Shown: positions 1 through 6,039 of the stretch, one piece after another | Layout: every line of letters starts with the position of its first letter | Numbering within the stretch: the stretch's first letter is position 1 | From: Methylococcaceae bacterium | Lineage (GTDB): Bacteria; Pseudomonadota; Gammaproteobacteria; Methylococcales; Methylomonadaceae | NCBI GenBank assembly: GCA_021647145.1 | Contig: JAKIVF010000153.1 | Location: 1 to 6,490, forward strand | Length of the DNA: 6,490 bases | Direction: 5' to 3' | The notes under the pieces: model-generated | Database searches by the model: none | The model's input: only the letters and a program-made list of their open reading frames with translations | Told to the model about the DNA's origin: nothing | Program-made: the position numbers and the translations under genes

Positions 1-124
1 CATGCAAGGTGGTTTGCTTGCCATCAAAATAGAAATTACTTTTACGACCAGAAGCGAGTGTTACCTCACGCTCTTCGTAGGACAGCTCAACCAAGATCGG
101 TTTTAATTGCTCTTTAATACTCAT
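1..124 (-). CDS. pyrE: Orotate phosphoribosyltransferase, N-terminal 41 residues (cut by window edge)
   Basis: PyrE transfers the phosphoribosyl group of PRPP to orotate, giving OMP in cytosolic de novo pyrimidine synthesis. Reading the complement from the ATG at 124-122 gives 41 residues that run into the window edge without a stop. Residues 21-40 contain VTLASGRKSNFYFDGKQTTL, which matches the conserved OPRT N-terminal segment (SGxxSxFYFD) as I know it. The start is supported by a good Shine-Dalgarno on the minus strand (AAGGAG, complement of about 133-138) a few bases before the ATG. It lies 51 nt downstream of purF on the same strand, so the two are probably co-transcribed; this order is familiar from Geobacter-like genomes. 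The catalytic PRPP loop is outside the window, so the call rests on the N-terminus alone. Confidence 0.88.
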   Translation of the reverse strand, partial: MSIKEQLKPILVELSYEEREVTLASGRKSNFYFDGKQTTLH

Positions 125-140
125 TACTCTCTCCTTGAAA
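125..140 (-). promoter_or_regulatory. Ribosome binding site of pyrE
   Basis: On the minus strand the bases before the pyrE ATG read TTTCAAGGAGAGAGTA. AAGGAG is a near-perfect Shine-Dalgarno at normal spacing. It fixes the pyrE start and is the clearest ribosome binding site in the window. Confidence 0.75.
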
Positions 141-175
141 TAACTTTAACCATAGCATCATAAGTACTTGTTAAG

Positions 176-658
176 TCAGAATAGTCCAAGTTGTTTATCA
201 GAGTTTAGACGAGGGAACTTGACTGGATACTCACCACTGAAACAAGCATCACAAAAATCGATGTCGTCGTCCCCGAGTTTCCGTACCACTGCATGCATCC
301 CTTCCCGAGACAAGTAGCCGATAGTGTCGGAGGTGACATAGCGATTGATTTCCTCAATGGTGTGTGATGCCGATATCAGCTCTTTGCGGGACGGCGTATC
401 GATACCGTAAAAACAGGGGTAACTGGTCGGCGGACTAGAGATACGCACATGAATTTCCTTGGCCCCGGCGTTACGAATCATCTTGACAATCTTGCGTGAA
501 GTGGTGCCGCGAACGATGGAGTCATCAACTACGACCACCCGCTTACCCTCAATAATCTCGCGAACCGGATTCAGCTTTAGCTTGACCCCGAAATGGCGGA
601 TCGATTGTTGCGGCTCAATAAAAGTGCGGCCGATATAATGGTTGTACCCAGCCTTCAA
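176..658 (-). CDS. purF: Amidophosphoribosyltransferase PurF, C-terminal part, N-terminus lost at a junction
   Basis: PurF makes 5-phosphoribosylamine from PRPP and glutamine, the first step of purine synthesis. Only about 160 of the usual roughly 470 residues are here. Residues 6-20 match the conserved block NHYIGRTFIEPQQSI. Residues 41-54 are the PRPP-binding motif VVVVDDSIVRGTTS. Cys82 (in PCFYGID) and the pair Cys136/Cys139 (FCDACF) match three of the four [4Fe-4S] ligands of Bacillus-type PurF; the fourth would lie in the missing part. The glutaminase domain with its N-terminal Cys is absent. The TTG at 658 is the first possible start in the frame, not a true start. PurF similarity stops near 643, and beyond it the DNA codes for a glycosyltransferase on the other strand. 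The C-terminus is intact, with its stop at 176-178. Base composition is clearly richer in GC than the DNA to its right. Confidence 0.9.
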   Translation of the reverse strand: MKAGYNHYIGRTFIEPQQSIRHFGVKLKLNPVREIIEGKRVVVVDDSIVRGTTSRKIVKMIRNAGAKEIHVRISSPPTSYPCFYGIDTPSRKELISASHTIEEINRYVTSDTIGYLSREGMHAVVRKLGDDDIDFCDACFSGEYPVKFPRLNSDKQLGLF

Positions 659-967
659 GAAAACTTATCAAATGCAATTATGGAAAGTCTAGCTTGCGGA
701 ACGCCTGTTGTTGGGTTTGATGTTGGTGGTAATAGCGATATGATTGAACATCAAATTAATGGCTATCTGGCAAAAGCATTTGATACAACTGACTTAGCAA
801 AAGGCATTGAATGGGTTTTAAATTCACCTGATTATGAATCCTTGTCTACTAATGCACGCAATAAAGTAATGAGAGAATTTGATAGCAAAATAGTTATTAA
901 AAAATATATTTCACTATACCATTCCATTTTAAACAAAGAGCCTTTCTCTTCTGTAACTAGGGCATAA
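593..967 (+). CDS. Glycosyltransferase family 4, C-terminal fragment
   Basis: This is the nucleotide-sugar binding half of a GT4 (GT-B fold, retaining) glycosyltransferase. From residue 11 the sequence follows the family: SAADIMVVPS at 11-20, then the EX7E motif with Glu23 and Glu31, then ACGTPVVGFDVGGNSDMIE at 34-52 and NGYLAK at 56-61. This part binds the donor sugar nucleotide. Residues 1-10 (MADRLLRLNK) are mostly the antisense of purF and do not look like GT4, so the ATG at 593 is unlikely to be the true start; real coding probably begins near 617-623. About two thirds of a normal 350-400 residue enzyme is missing. The stop is 9 nt before the next gene. Together with the other glycosyltransferases downstream it suggests a cell-surface polysaccharide cluster. 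Sugar specificity cannot be read from the sequence. Confidence 0.85.
   Translation: MADRLLRLNKSAADIMVVPSLQENLSNAIMESLACGTPVVGFDVGGNSDMIEHQINGYLAKAFDTTDLAKGIEWVLNSPDYESLSTNARNKVMREFDSKIVIKKYISLYHSILNKEPFSSVTRA
617..645. other. Junction between purF DNA and glycosyltransferase DNA
   Basis: Conserved PurF coding on the minus strand extends rightward to about 643. Conserved GT4 coding on the plus strand extends leftward to about 617-623. The shared 20-25 bases therefore encode PurF NHYIGRTF on one strand and GT4 KSAADIMV on the other. Base composition and strand bias change here. This is the signature of two sequences joined at a shared word, by an assembler or by microhomology recombination. 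Confidence 0.7.
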
Positions 968-976
968 AATCTAAAA

Positions 977-2521
977 GTGAAAAAACTCCCCATCGGCATC
1001 CAAACTTTTTCAGAAATCCGCGAGGAAGGTCATTGCTATGTCGACAAAACACCCCTTATTCACCAATTAGTTGAAACGGGGAAGTATTATTTTCTCTCCC
1101 GTCCTCGGCGTTTTGGAAAATCATTGCTAGTCAGTACGTTACAAGCTTCTTTTTCTGGTCAACAGGATTTATTTACTGGGCTTTTTTTAGAAAAAAACTG
1201 GGATTGGAAAACTATTTATCCAGTCATTTCAATTGGTTTTGGGCGTGGAATAATTGAGAGTCGCAATATACTATGTGAGCGTATTTATGCCCAACTTGAA
1301 GAAAATGCCTCTCTATATAATGTCACATTACATAACAAAGACTTGGCAAACCGTTTTGCAGAACTTATCCAAAAATTGCATAGAAAATACGCACAACGCG
1401 TAGTCATTCTAATTGATGAATACGATAAACCGATTTTGGATAATATTGATTGTCCTGAAATGGCAACAGAAATGCGAGAAGGGCTAAAGAATTTTTATTC
1501 AGTCATTAAAGATAGTGACGCGCATGTTAAATTTGCTTTTCTAACAGGGGTCAGTAAATTTAGCAAGGTAAGTTTATTCAGTGGCTTAAATAACCTTAAG
1601 GATATTACGCTTGATTCCCGTTATGCCACTTTGTGTGGTTATACTGAGAATGACATTCACTCAGTTTTTGCTGATTATCTGGAAGGGATTAATTTTGAAA
1701 AGTTACGCCTTTGGTATAACGGTTATAATTTTCTTGGCGAAAAAGTTTACAACCCCTATGATGTATTGCTTTATCTTGATCACCGAGTATTTAAAAATTA
1801 TTGGTTTGAAACAGGTAGTCCTGGTTTTTTGATAAAGTTGATCCAGCAAAAACAATACGCAGTTCCTCAGCTGGAAAAAGTGATTGCCAGTGAAACTTTA
1901 TTATCCAGTTTTGACGTAGAGCATATTGAAATAGAAACCCTGTTATTTCAAACAGGATATTTAACCATTCAAAATGTTATCCAGCAAGGCTCCCGAACTT
2001 CTTATCAGCTAAATTATCCTAATCTTGAAGTTAAAATGAGTTTAATGGAAAGTGTGTTGAATATGCTAGTACAGCAACCCGCTGAGCGCGAGCGTAATCT
2101 ATCATTAATTTACCAAGCGTTAGAACAGAATAATTTTGAGCAATTAGAACAGGTTTTTTCTGCTTTTTTTTCGGCAATCCCTCATGACTGGTATCGCAAA
2201 AATCAACTGGCAGGTTATGAGGGGTATTATGCTTCAATTGTTTATTGCTATTTTGTGGCGTTGGGGTTGGATGTAACTGCTGAAGATACCACAAATAAAG
2301 GCCGTATTGATTTAACGGTAAAGCTAAATCGGAATGTATACCTAATTGAATTTAAAGTGGTGAGTGATAATAAGGAACGGATTGGTAAAGCACTTGAGCA
2401 AATAAAGGCTAAAAAATACCAAGAAAAATTTTTAAACCAGAACTTAAATATTTATTTAGTCGGTATTACATTTAATAAAGAATCTAGGAATATTATTAGT
2501 TTTGTTTGGGAGCAGGTTTGA
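977..2521 (+). CDS. AAA-ATPase-like and PD-(D/E)XK nuclease-like protein
   Basis: This 514-residue protein has the two-part architecture I associate with AAA-ATPase_like (PF09820) plus PDDEXK_9 (PF08011) proteins. The N-terminus (PIGIQTFSEIRE, then YVDKT at 21-25) is typical. A Walker A-like loop SRPRRFGKSLL lies at 41-51 and a Walker B VVILIDEYD at 142-150. The middle holds the family block FSGLNNLKDITLDSRYATLC at 201-220. The C-terminal nuclease core has GRIDLTV at 442-448 (Asp445) and YLIEFK at 455-460 (Glu458, Lys460), so the D-ExK residues are intact. Length is normal for the family. The GTG start at 977 agrees with the usual N-terminus but has no clear Shine-Dalgarno. The cellular role is unproven; it is often an accessory gene, and a defence or selfish role is only inference. 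It starts 9 nt after the GT4 stop and precedes hipBA. Confidence 0.82.
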   Translation: MKKLPIGIQTFSEIREEGHCYVDKTPLIHQLVETGKYYFLSRPRRFGKSLLVSTLQASFSGQQDLFTGLFLEKNWDWKTIYPVISIGFGRGIIESRNILCERIYAQLEENASLYNVTLHNKDLANRFAELIQKLHRKYAQRVVILIDEYDKPILDNIDCPEMATEMREGLKNFYSVIKDSDAHVKFAFLTGVSKFSKVSLFSGLNNLKDITLDSRYATLCGYTENDIHSVFADYLEGINFEKLRLWYNGYNFLGEKVYNPYDVLLYLDHRVFKNYWFETGSPGFLIKLIQQKQYAVPQLEKVIASETLLSSFDVEHIEIETLLFQTGYLTIQNVIQQGSRTSYQLNYPNLEVKMSLMESVLNMLVQQPAERERNLSLIYQALEQNNFEQLEQVFSAFFSAIPHDWYRKNQLAGYEGYYASIVYCYFVALGLDVTAEDTTNKGRIDLTVKLNRNVYLIEFKVVSDNKERIGKALEQIKAKKYQEKFLNQNLNIYLVGITFNKESRNIISFVWEQV

Positions 2522-2644
2522 AAAAGGGTATAAATATATTTACCTGCTAAACTTAATTTAGTCAGGGTTATTTTACCGAATTGTCCAGAATAACTAAATG
2601 AATTAAAGCCAAAGATGGTTGGTGTACTTGATGAGGAGCCAAGA

Positions 2645-2673
2645 TTAAGAGAGTCGTTTAATTATTGTATAAA
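2645..2673 (+). promoter_or_regulatory. Possible hipBA promoter
   Basis: TTAAGA (2645-2650) and TATAAA (2668-2673) match the -35 and -10 consensus at four and five of six positions, with a 17-nt spacer. This is the best-spaced pair found by eye upstream of hipB, but the region is AT-rich and such matches arise by chance. Other -10-like hexamers (TATGAT, TATCAT) lie inside the inverted repeat downstream. Confidence 0.25.
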
Positions 2674-2694
2674 ATACTACACATTATTTGTTTT

Positions 2695-2725
2695 TATGAT
2701 TAAATTATCATGTATTTTAATCATA
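2695..2725. promoter_or_regulatory. Likely HipB operator, 10-bp inverted repeat
   Basis: TATGATTAAA (2695-2704) and TTTAATCATA (2716-2725) are exact reverse complements separated by 11 nt. A further internal pair, ATGAT (2696-2700) and ATCAT (2707-2711), nests inside. The repeat ends 7 nt before the first possible hipB start. HipB proteins and related antitoxins repress their own operon by binding such palindromes, so this is the natural autoregulatory site. The pairing is seen directly; the function is inferred. Confidence 0.55.
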
Positions 2726-2732
2726 TATTTAG

Positions 2733-2981
2733 GTGCAAGATGTGGACTTTCTAGAAATTGGGCGGCAGATTACCTCTTTAAGACAGCAGCAAAAATTATC
2801 TCAACAGCGTGTGGCGGAGCATGTGGGTATTTCTCGCTCTACATTAAATGCCTTGGAAACAGGTCGGGCTGGTGATGTTGGATTACGAAAAGTTTTAAAA
2901 ATACTGGATTATCTAGGGTATGAAATGAGTGTAAAAGAGAAGTCTAGTTTTCCGACATTTGAGGAATTAAGTCGTGAGTGA
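2733..2981 (+). CDS. hipB: HipB-like antitoxin, XRE-family DNA-binding protein
   Basis: An 82-residue helix-turn-helix protein of the Cro/C1 (XRE) type. The HTH spans about residues 12-62, with LSQQRVAEHVGISRSTLNALETGR at 22-45 split as helix 2 (LSQQRVAEHV) and recognition helix (SRSTLNALE). It would dimerise, bind the palindrome just upstream, repress the operon and neutralise HipA. Two starts are possible: GTG at 2733, or GTG at 2742, which has AGGTG (2731-2735) six bases ahead as a Shine-Dalgarno. The second is better supported and would remove three residues (MQD). The gene overlaps hipA by 8 nt, the usual coupled hipBA arrangement. The reading frame is intact, although its partner gene is broken. 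Confidence 0.85.
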   Translation: MQDVDFLEIGRQITSLRQQQKLSQQRVAEHVGISRSTLNALETGRAGDVGLRKVLKILDYLGYEMSVKEKSSFPTFEELSRE

Positions 2982-3801
2982 GCAACTTGGCGTACGAGTT
3001 TATCAACAAGCTACGGGGCGTTTGCTAAGAGAAAATAAGGAGTATATTTTTAATTATGATGTGGGCACACATAAGGATGACTTTATTTCTCTCACTATGC
3101 CCATTCGCGCTAAAAGCTATGTTTATCCTAGGTTACACCCGATATTTGAAATGCATTTACCTGAAGGGTATTTACTTTCAATCATTAAAAAACATTTTTC
3201 TAAGTTAACGGACACGGATGATTTTGGCCTTTTACGTTTGCTTGCACCCAGTGTTAGAGGACGGGTAAATTATGCCGATCAAACGGTACAAAATTCGGTC
3301 CTGACCCTTGAGGAATTACTGCACCCTAAGCAAGGTGACTTGTTTGAGGAATTAGTTTCTCGATTTGCTTTGCTTTCTCCATTGAGTGGTGTACAGCCAA
3401 AGGTCTTGGCGCAGGTGGAAAATAAAGCGACTTTAAAACTAGAAGATTATATTGTAAAAGCTTGGGGACTGGACTACCCTGAATTAGCCTTAAATGAATA
3501 TTTTTGTATGTTAACTGCAAAAAAAGCAGGGATTGACGTGCCAGAGTTTTATTTATCGGATGATGATGCGCTGTTTATTATGCGTCGCTTTGATATTGAC
3601 TCTGATGGACAGACTTTAGGATTTGAAGACTTGTGTGTCTTGCAGGCTAAATCACGCGACGATAAATATACGGGCAGTTATGAGCAAATTGCAAAGAGTA
3701 TAAAGATTTTTACGTCACCTGCTTACAAAATGAGGTCTTTGCAACAGTTTTTTAAAATGGTTGTGTTAAATAATCGTTTGCAAAATGGTTGTGTTAAATA
3801 A
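2974..3801 (+). CDS. HipA N-terminal fragment (open reading frame before the frameshift)
   Basis: This 275-residue frame holds the N-terminal coupling domain, the nucleotide loop SGVQPK (138-143) and the first part of HipA_C, including FIMRRFDI (201-208) and FEDLCVLQAKSRDDKYTGSY (217-236). It runs through the first repeat copy as KMVVLNNRLQNG and then ends in the out-of-frame tail CVK. It lacks the catalytic aspartate, so it should be inactive alone. In the position of the paired serines reported for HipT-type kinases it has Pro136 and Ser138, so only one candidate autophosphorylation serine is kept; that alignment is by eye. Confidence 0.65.
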   Translation: MSEQLGVRVYQQATGRLLRENKEYIFNYDVGTHKDDFISLTMPIRAKSYVYPRLHPIFEMHLPEGYLLSIIKKHFSKLTDTDDFGLLRLLAPSVRGRVNYADQTVQNSVLTLEELLHPKQGDLFEELVSRFALLSPLSGVQPKVLAQVENKATLKLEDYIVKAWGLDYPELALNEYFCMLTAKKAGIDVPEFYLSDDDALFIMRRFDIDSDGQTLGFEDLCVLQAKSRDDKYTGSYEQIAKSIKIFTSPAYKMRSLQQFFKMVVLNNRLQNGCVK

Positions 3802-3817
3802 TCGTTTGCAAAATGGT
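3754..3817 (+). repeat. Exact 28-bp tandem duplication with an 8-bp third partial copy
   Basis: Unit 1 (3754-3781) and unit 2 (3782-3809) are identical; the 8-bp AAAATGGT that begins each unit appears a third time at 3810-3817. The likely parent allele had one unit followed by AAAATGGT, that is, two 8-bp direct repeats with 20 nt between them. Slippage or recombination between these would add or remove 28 bp. Because 28 is not a multiple of three, each change shifts the hipA frame. Confidence 0.95.
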
Positions 3818-4189
3818 GATGCACATTTAAAAAACTTTGGTTTGCTTTATGAGGATATTAATTCTACCCGTCTTGCGCCTGTATATGATGTAGTGAGTAC
3901 AACTTTTTATATTAAAAATGATATTGCTGCTTTGACATTGCTGGGGAGTAAAAAATGGTGGGGTAAAAAGTTTTTACTCCGTTTTGGTGTGGAAACGTGT
4001 GAATTATCCGTTAAACAGGCTAATCATTTATATGGTGAATGTGAGCTTGCTTTATCTAGCGTTAATGAAGAGGTAGAGGCAAGGCTTGCAATTGAGCCTG
4101 TTCAAAAAAAACGCTTACTGCTTGAGCATTTATCTAGCTTGATGGACGATGCTAGTGGTTTAAAAAAAATTGTTAATGAAACTATCTGA
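3785..4189 (+). CDS. HipA C-terminal fragment with catalytic loop
   Basis: This 134-residue frame begins at the ATG inside the second repeat copy. It carries the catalytic loop NGDAHLKNFG (10-19, catalytic Asp12), then LAPVYDVVS (30-38, metal-ligand candidate Asp35) and the helical C-terminus of HipA_C. The ATG at 3785 overlaps the end of the N-terminal frame by 17 nt, so reinitiation is imaginable, but there is no Shine-Dalgarno in front of it. It most likely represents the downstream part of the broken hipA. Its stop is 9 nt before the next glycosyltransferase gene. Confidence 0.6.
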   Translation: MVVLNNRLQNGDAHLKNFGLLYEDINSTRLAPVYDVVSTTFYIKNDIAALTLLGSKKWWGKKFLLRFGVETCELSVKQANHLYGECELALSSVNEEVEARLAIEPVQKKRLLLEHLSSLMDDASGLKKIVNETI

Positions 4190-4198
4190 ATAGACTCA

Positions 4199-5179
4199 AT
4201 GAAGGAACATAAAATTTCAGTGTCAACCTTGTTTTCACTTGATTCACAATACAGTACAACACGGTGTGTGACTTTTAATCAGCCGGAAGTGACTAATGAA
4301 GTAACGGGTAAAATTCATTCAGTTCTCTTTTTACCTGACAATTCAGAACGTGTGGCCCAAGGCGGTTTGCGTACTCAAGGCTATTTTAAGCGTAACCAAA
4401 CAGATATGCCATTGATTACTGTGGTTACCGTTGTCTTTAATGGTGTCAAATATTTAGAACAAACTATTATTAGTGTGATTGAACAATCTTACGCTAATGT
4501 GGAATATATTATTATTGATGGTGGCTCTAATGATGGCACACTGGATATCATCAAAAAATATGAAAGTCAGATTGATTATTGGGTCAGTGAACCTGATAAA
4601 GGGATTTATGGCGCAATGAATAAAGGTATAAGTTTAGCTAATGGAGAATGGTTAAACTTTATGAATGCAGGTGATTGGTTTTATTCTAAAAATATTATCA
4701 CATTGATTACAAACTCAAATATTCAAGCAGATTTTATATACGGAAACCATGAAAGTAGATATCCGACGACCCAGGTAAAACATAAAGCAGGTTTACTGAA
4801 AAATGTTTGGAAAGGTATGGTTTTTTGTCATCAAAGTTTTTTTGTTAGAAAAGAATTGCAACTATGCCATCCTTATGAAACCAGCAACTATATTATCTCT
4901 TCTGATTATGATTTTATTTCCAAACTCATTTATAAATATAAAATGGATTCTCACTATTTGGATCAGTGTCTTTCTTCCATTGATGCAGTAGGTTATAGTG
5001 GGGATAATGTATTGGCATGTACTCTCGAACAGTACAAGGTTGCAAAAAAATATAATAATCATGTTTTTTTACATTTTTATTATATTTACAAATTCACTAT
5101 TGCTCTACCTAAAGAAGTGATTAAATCTGCTTTTCCTATTTCTTTGGTTGATACGATTCGAACGGTACTCTATAAATAA
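4199..5179 (+). CDS. Glycosyltransferase family 2 (GT-A fold), WcaA-like
   Basis: An inverting GT-A glycosyltransferase that would add a sugar from a nucleotide donor to a lipid-linked polysaccharide intermediate on the cytosolic face of the membrane. The catalytic domain starts at PLITVVTVVFNG (71-82). IIIDGGSNDGT at 104-114 binds the nucleotide, EPDKGIYGAMNKG at 131-143 is the typical WcaA-like segment, MNAGD at 155-159 sits where the DXD-type metal motif falls, and HQSFF (211-215) and SSDYDF (234-239) close the core. A short stretch before the domain, LFLPDNSERVAQGGLRTQGYFK (43-64), is shared with relatives as I remember them. Residues 1-41 are not recognised, and the ATG at 4199 lacks a clear Shine-Dalgarno, so the start is uncertain. 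It overlaps the next gene by 1 nt. The exact sugar is unknown. Confidence 0.86.
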   Translation: MKEHKISVSTLFSLDSQYSTTRCVTFNQPEVTNEVTGKIHSVLFLPDNSERVAQGGLRTQGYFKRNQTDMPLITVVTVVFNGVKYLEQTIISVIEQSYANVEYIIIDGGSNDGTLDIIKKYESQIDYWVSEPDKGIYGAMNKGISLANGEWLNFMNAGDWFYSKNIITLITNSNIQADFIYGNHESRYPTTQVKHKAGLLKNVWKGMVFCHQSFFVRKELQLCHPYETSNYIISSDYDFISKLIYKYKMDSHYLDQCLSSIDAVGYSGDNVLACTLEQYKVAKKYNNHVFLHFYYIYKFTIALPKEVIKSAFPISLVDTIRTVLYK

Positions 5180-6039
5180 TGAAATTTTCCTTAATCGTTG
5201 CTACTTTACATAGAACATCTGAAGTTGATAGTCTGTTAACATCTTTAGTCAATCAGGTTTATAATGATTTTGAAGTTATTATTGTAGATCAAAACTCGGA
5301 CGATAGATTAGATACAATTATAAAATCTTATTCAAAGACTCTAAAGGTTACTCATACCCATTGTGAATCCAAAGGTGCTTCACATGCCAGAAATCATGGA
5401 ATAGAATTAGCAACAGGAGAAATCATCACTTTTCCTGATGATGATTGTGAATATCCTCATGACTTATTAAGTGAAATTTATAAAGAATTTAATAATGTTA
5501 AAATTTCTGGCATATCGGTCTCTTCACACGATAAAAATGGAGGGAAAGGTATTGCACGGTTTGCTAAAGAAAGAAAAATAATTACTAAACTTAACATTTA
5601 CATGACATGTGTTGAGTCTGGAATATTTATTCGAAATAAATGTTTGGGTAATGTTAGGTTTGATGAGGAGTTAGGGATTGGCTCACCTACCATGCTATGG
5701 TCAGATGAAGGGCCTGATTTATTATTGTCGTTAATAAAGAAAGGAGAAAAATTTTTATTCATTCCAGAATTGTTTTTTTATCACCCAAACCCTGTAAAGT
5801 CATATGATGAAAAAAGTATAATAAGGTCTTACCGATATGGTTGTGGTCGAGGTGCTTATTTAAGAAAACGCAATTATCCCTTATGGTTTGTTTTTTACGT
5901 TTGGCTATTATATGTGGCTGGCGTTCTAATTGCTTTGTTTCAATTAAACCCAAATAAAGTTAAATATTATTATCATGGGTTAGTTGGTCGAGTGGCTGGT
6001 TATTTTTTTCAAAAAAAATTTAAAAATACTACACTATGA
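5179..6039 (+). CDS. Glycosyltransferase family 2 with C-terminal membrane segment
   Basis: A 286-residue GT-A glycosyltransferase. FSLIVATLHR (3-12) begins the Rossmann-like fold, FEVIIVDQNSDD (31-42) binds the nucleotide, KGASHARNHGIELATGE (65-81) follows, and FPDDDCEYP (85-93) contains the metal-binding DDD motif at 87-89. SDEGPDLLLSL (175-185) likely supplies the catalytic acidic residue. One hydrophobic stretch, PLWFVFYVWLLYVAGVLIAL (234-253), is probably a membrane anchor, so the enzyme should work at the inner membrane on a lipid-linked acceptor. The ATG overlaps the previous stop in TAATG, so translation is probably coupled and both enzymes likely act on the same glycan. Acceptor and sugar are unknown. 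Confidence 0.87.
   Translation: MKFSLIVATLHRTSEVDSLLTSLVNQVYNDFEVIIVDQNSDDRLDTIIKSYSKTLKVTHTHCESKGASHARNHGIELATGEIITFPDDDCEYPHDLLSEIYKEFNNVKISGISVSSHDKNGGKGIARFAKERKIITKLNIYMTCVESGIFIRNKCLGNVRFDEELGIGSPTMLWSDEGPDLLLSLIKKGEKFLFIPELFFYHPNPVKSYDEKSIIRSYRYGCGRGAYLRKRNYPLWFVFYVWLLYVAGVLIALFQLNPNKVKYYYHGLVGRVAGYFFQKKFKNTTL

Larger units (their letters stand above)
2974..4189 (+). pseudogene. hipA: HipA-type serine/threonine kinase toxin, disrupted by a 28-bp tandem duplication
   Basis: Characterised HipA kinases phosphorylate targets such as glutamyl-tRNA synthetase, halting translation and promoting persistence. Removing one copy of the 28-bp repeat at 3754-3809 restores a single frame of 395 residues, a normal HipA length. 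The N-terminal part has the coupling subdomain (about 1-100), the SGVQPK loop at 138-143, a probable ATP-binding lysine in IVKAW at 160-164, and LALNEYFCMLTAKKAGIDVPEF at 171-192. The continuation brings the catalytic loop NGDAHLKN and the metal-binding YDVVS. As written, the frame shifts at the duplication and stops at 3799-3801. The GTG start at 2974 has GAGGAA (2961-2966) ahead and overlaps hipB. The locus is therefore off or a pseudogene unless the extra copy is lost, or unless the two halves assemble. Sequencing error is unlikely to make an exact 28-bp repeat, but assembly error could. Confidence 0.8.

Noticed and set aside
162..169. AAGTACTT palindrome, also found at 6054-6061
   Set aside because: Eight-base palindromes recur by chance in AT-rich DNA, and the two sites lie in unrelated contexts.
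593..622. MADRLLRLNK as the true N-terminus of the GT4 fragment
   Set aside because: These codons are the antisense of conserved PurF coding and have no GT4 likeness.
2031..2294. 87-residue minus-strand frame
   Set aside because: Antisense shadow of the intact PD-(D/E)XK domain.
977..2521. ATPase gene as a transposase or insertion sequence
   Set aside because: No terminal inverted repeats or target duplications seen at its borders, and its motifs match the ATPase/nuclease family rather than a transposase.
2526..2544. GGT-AT-AAATATATTT-ACC hairpin as a terminator
   Set aside because: Very weak AT stem, no T run after it; likely chance in AT-rich DNA.
2556..2599. Bulged inverted repeat (ATTTAG, GTTATT / AATAACTAAAT) as a terminator after the ATPase gene
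   Set aside because: The stem is AT-rich with a six-base bulge and no T tract follows; not convincing as a terminator.
2615..2875. 86-residue plus-strand frame over the hipB region
   Set aside because: It covers the promoter/operator and overlaps hipB out of frame; composition is not protein-like.
5759..5953. Minus-strand frame inside the second GT2 gene
   Set aside because: Antisense shadow of a well-supported gene; no motif.
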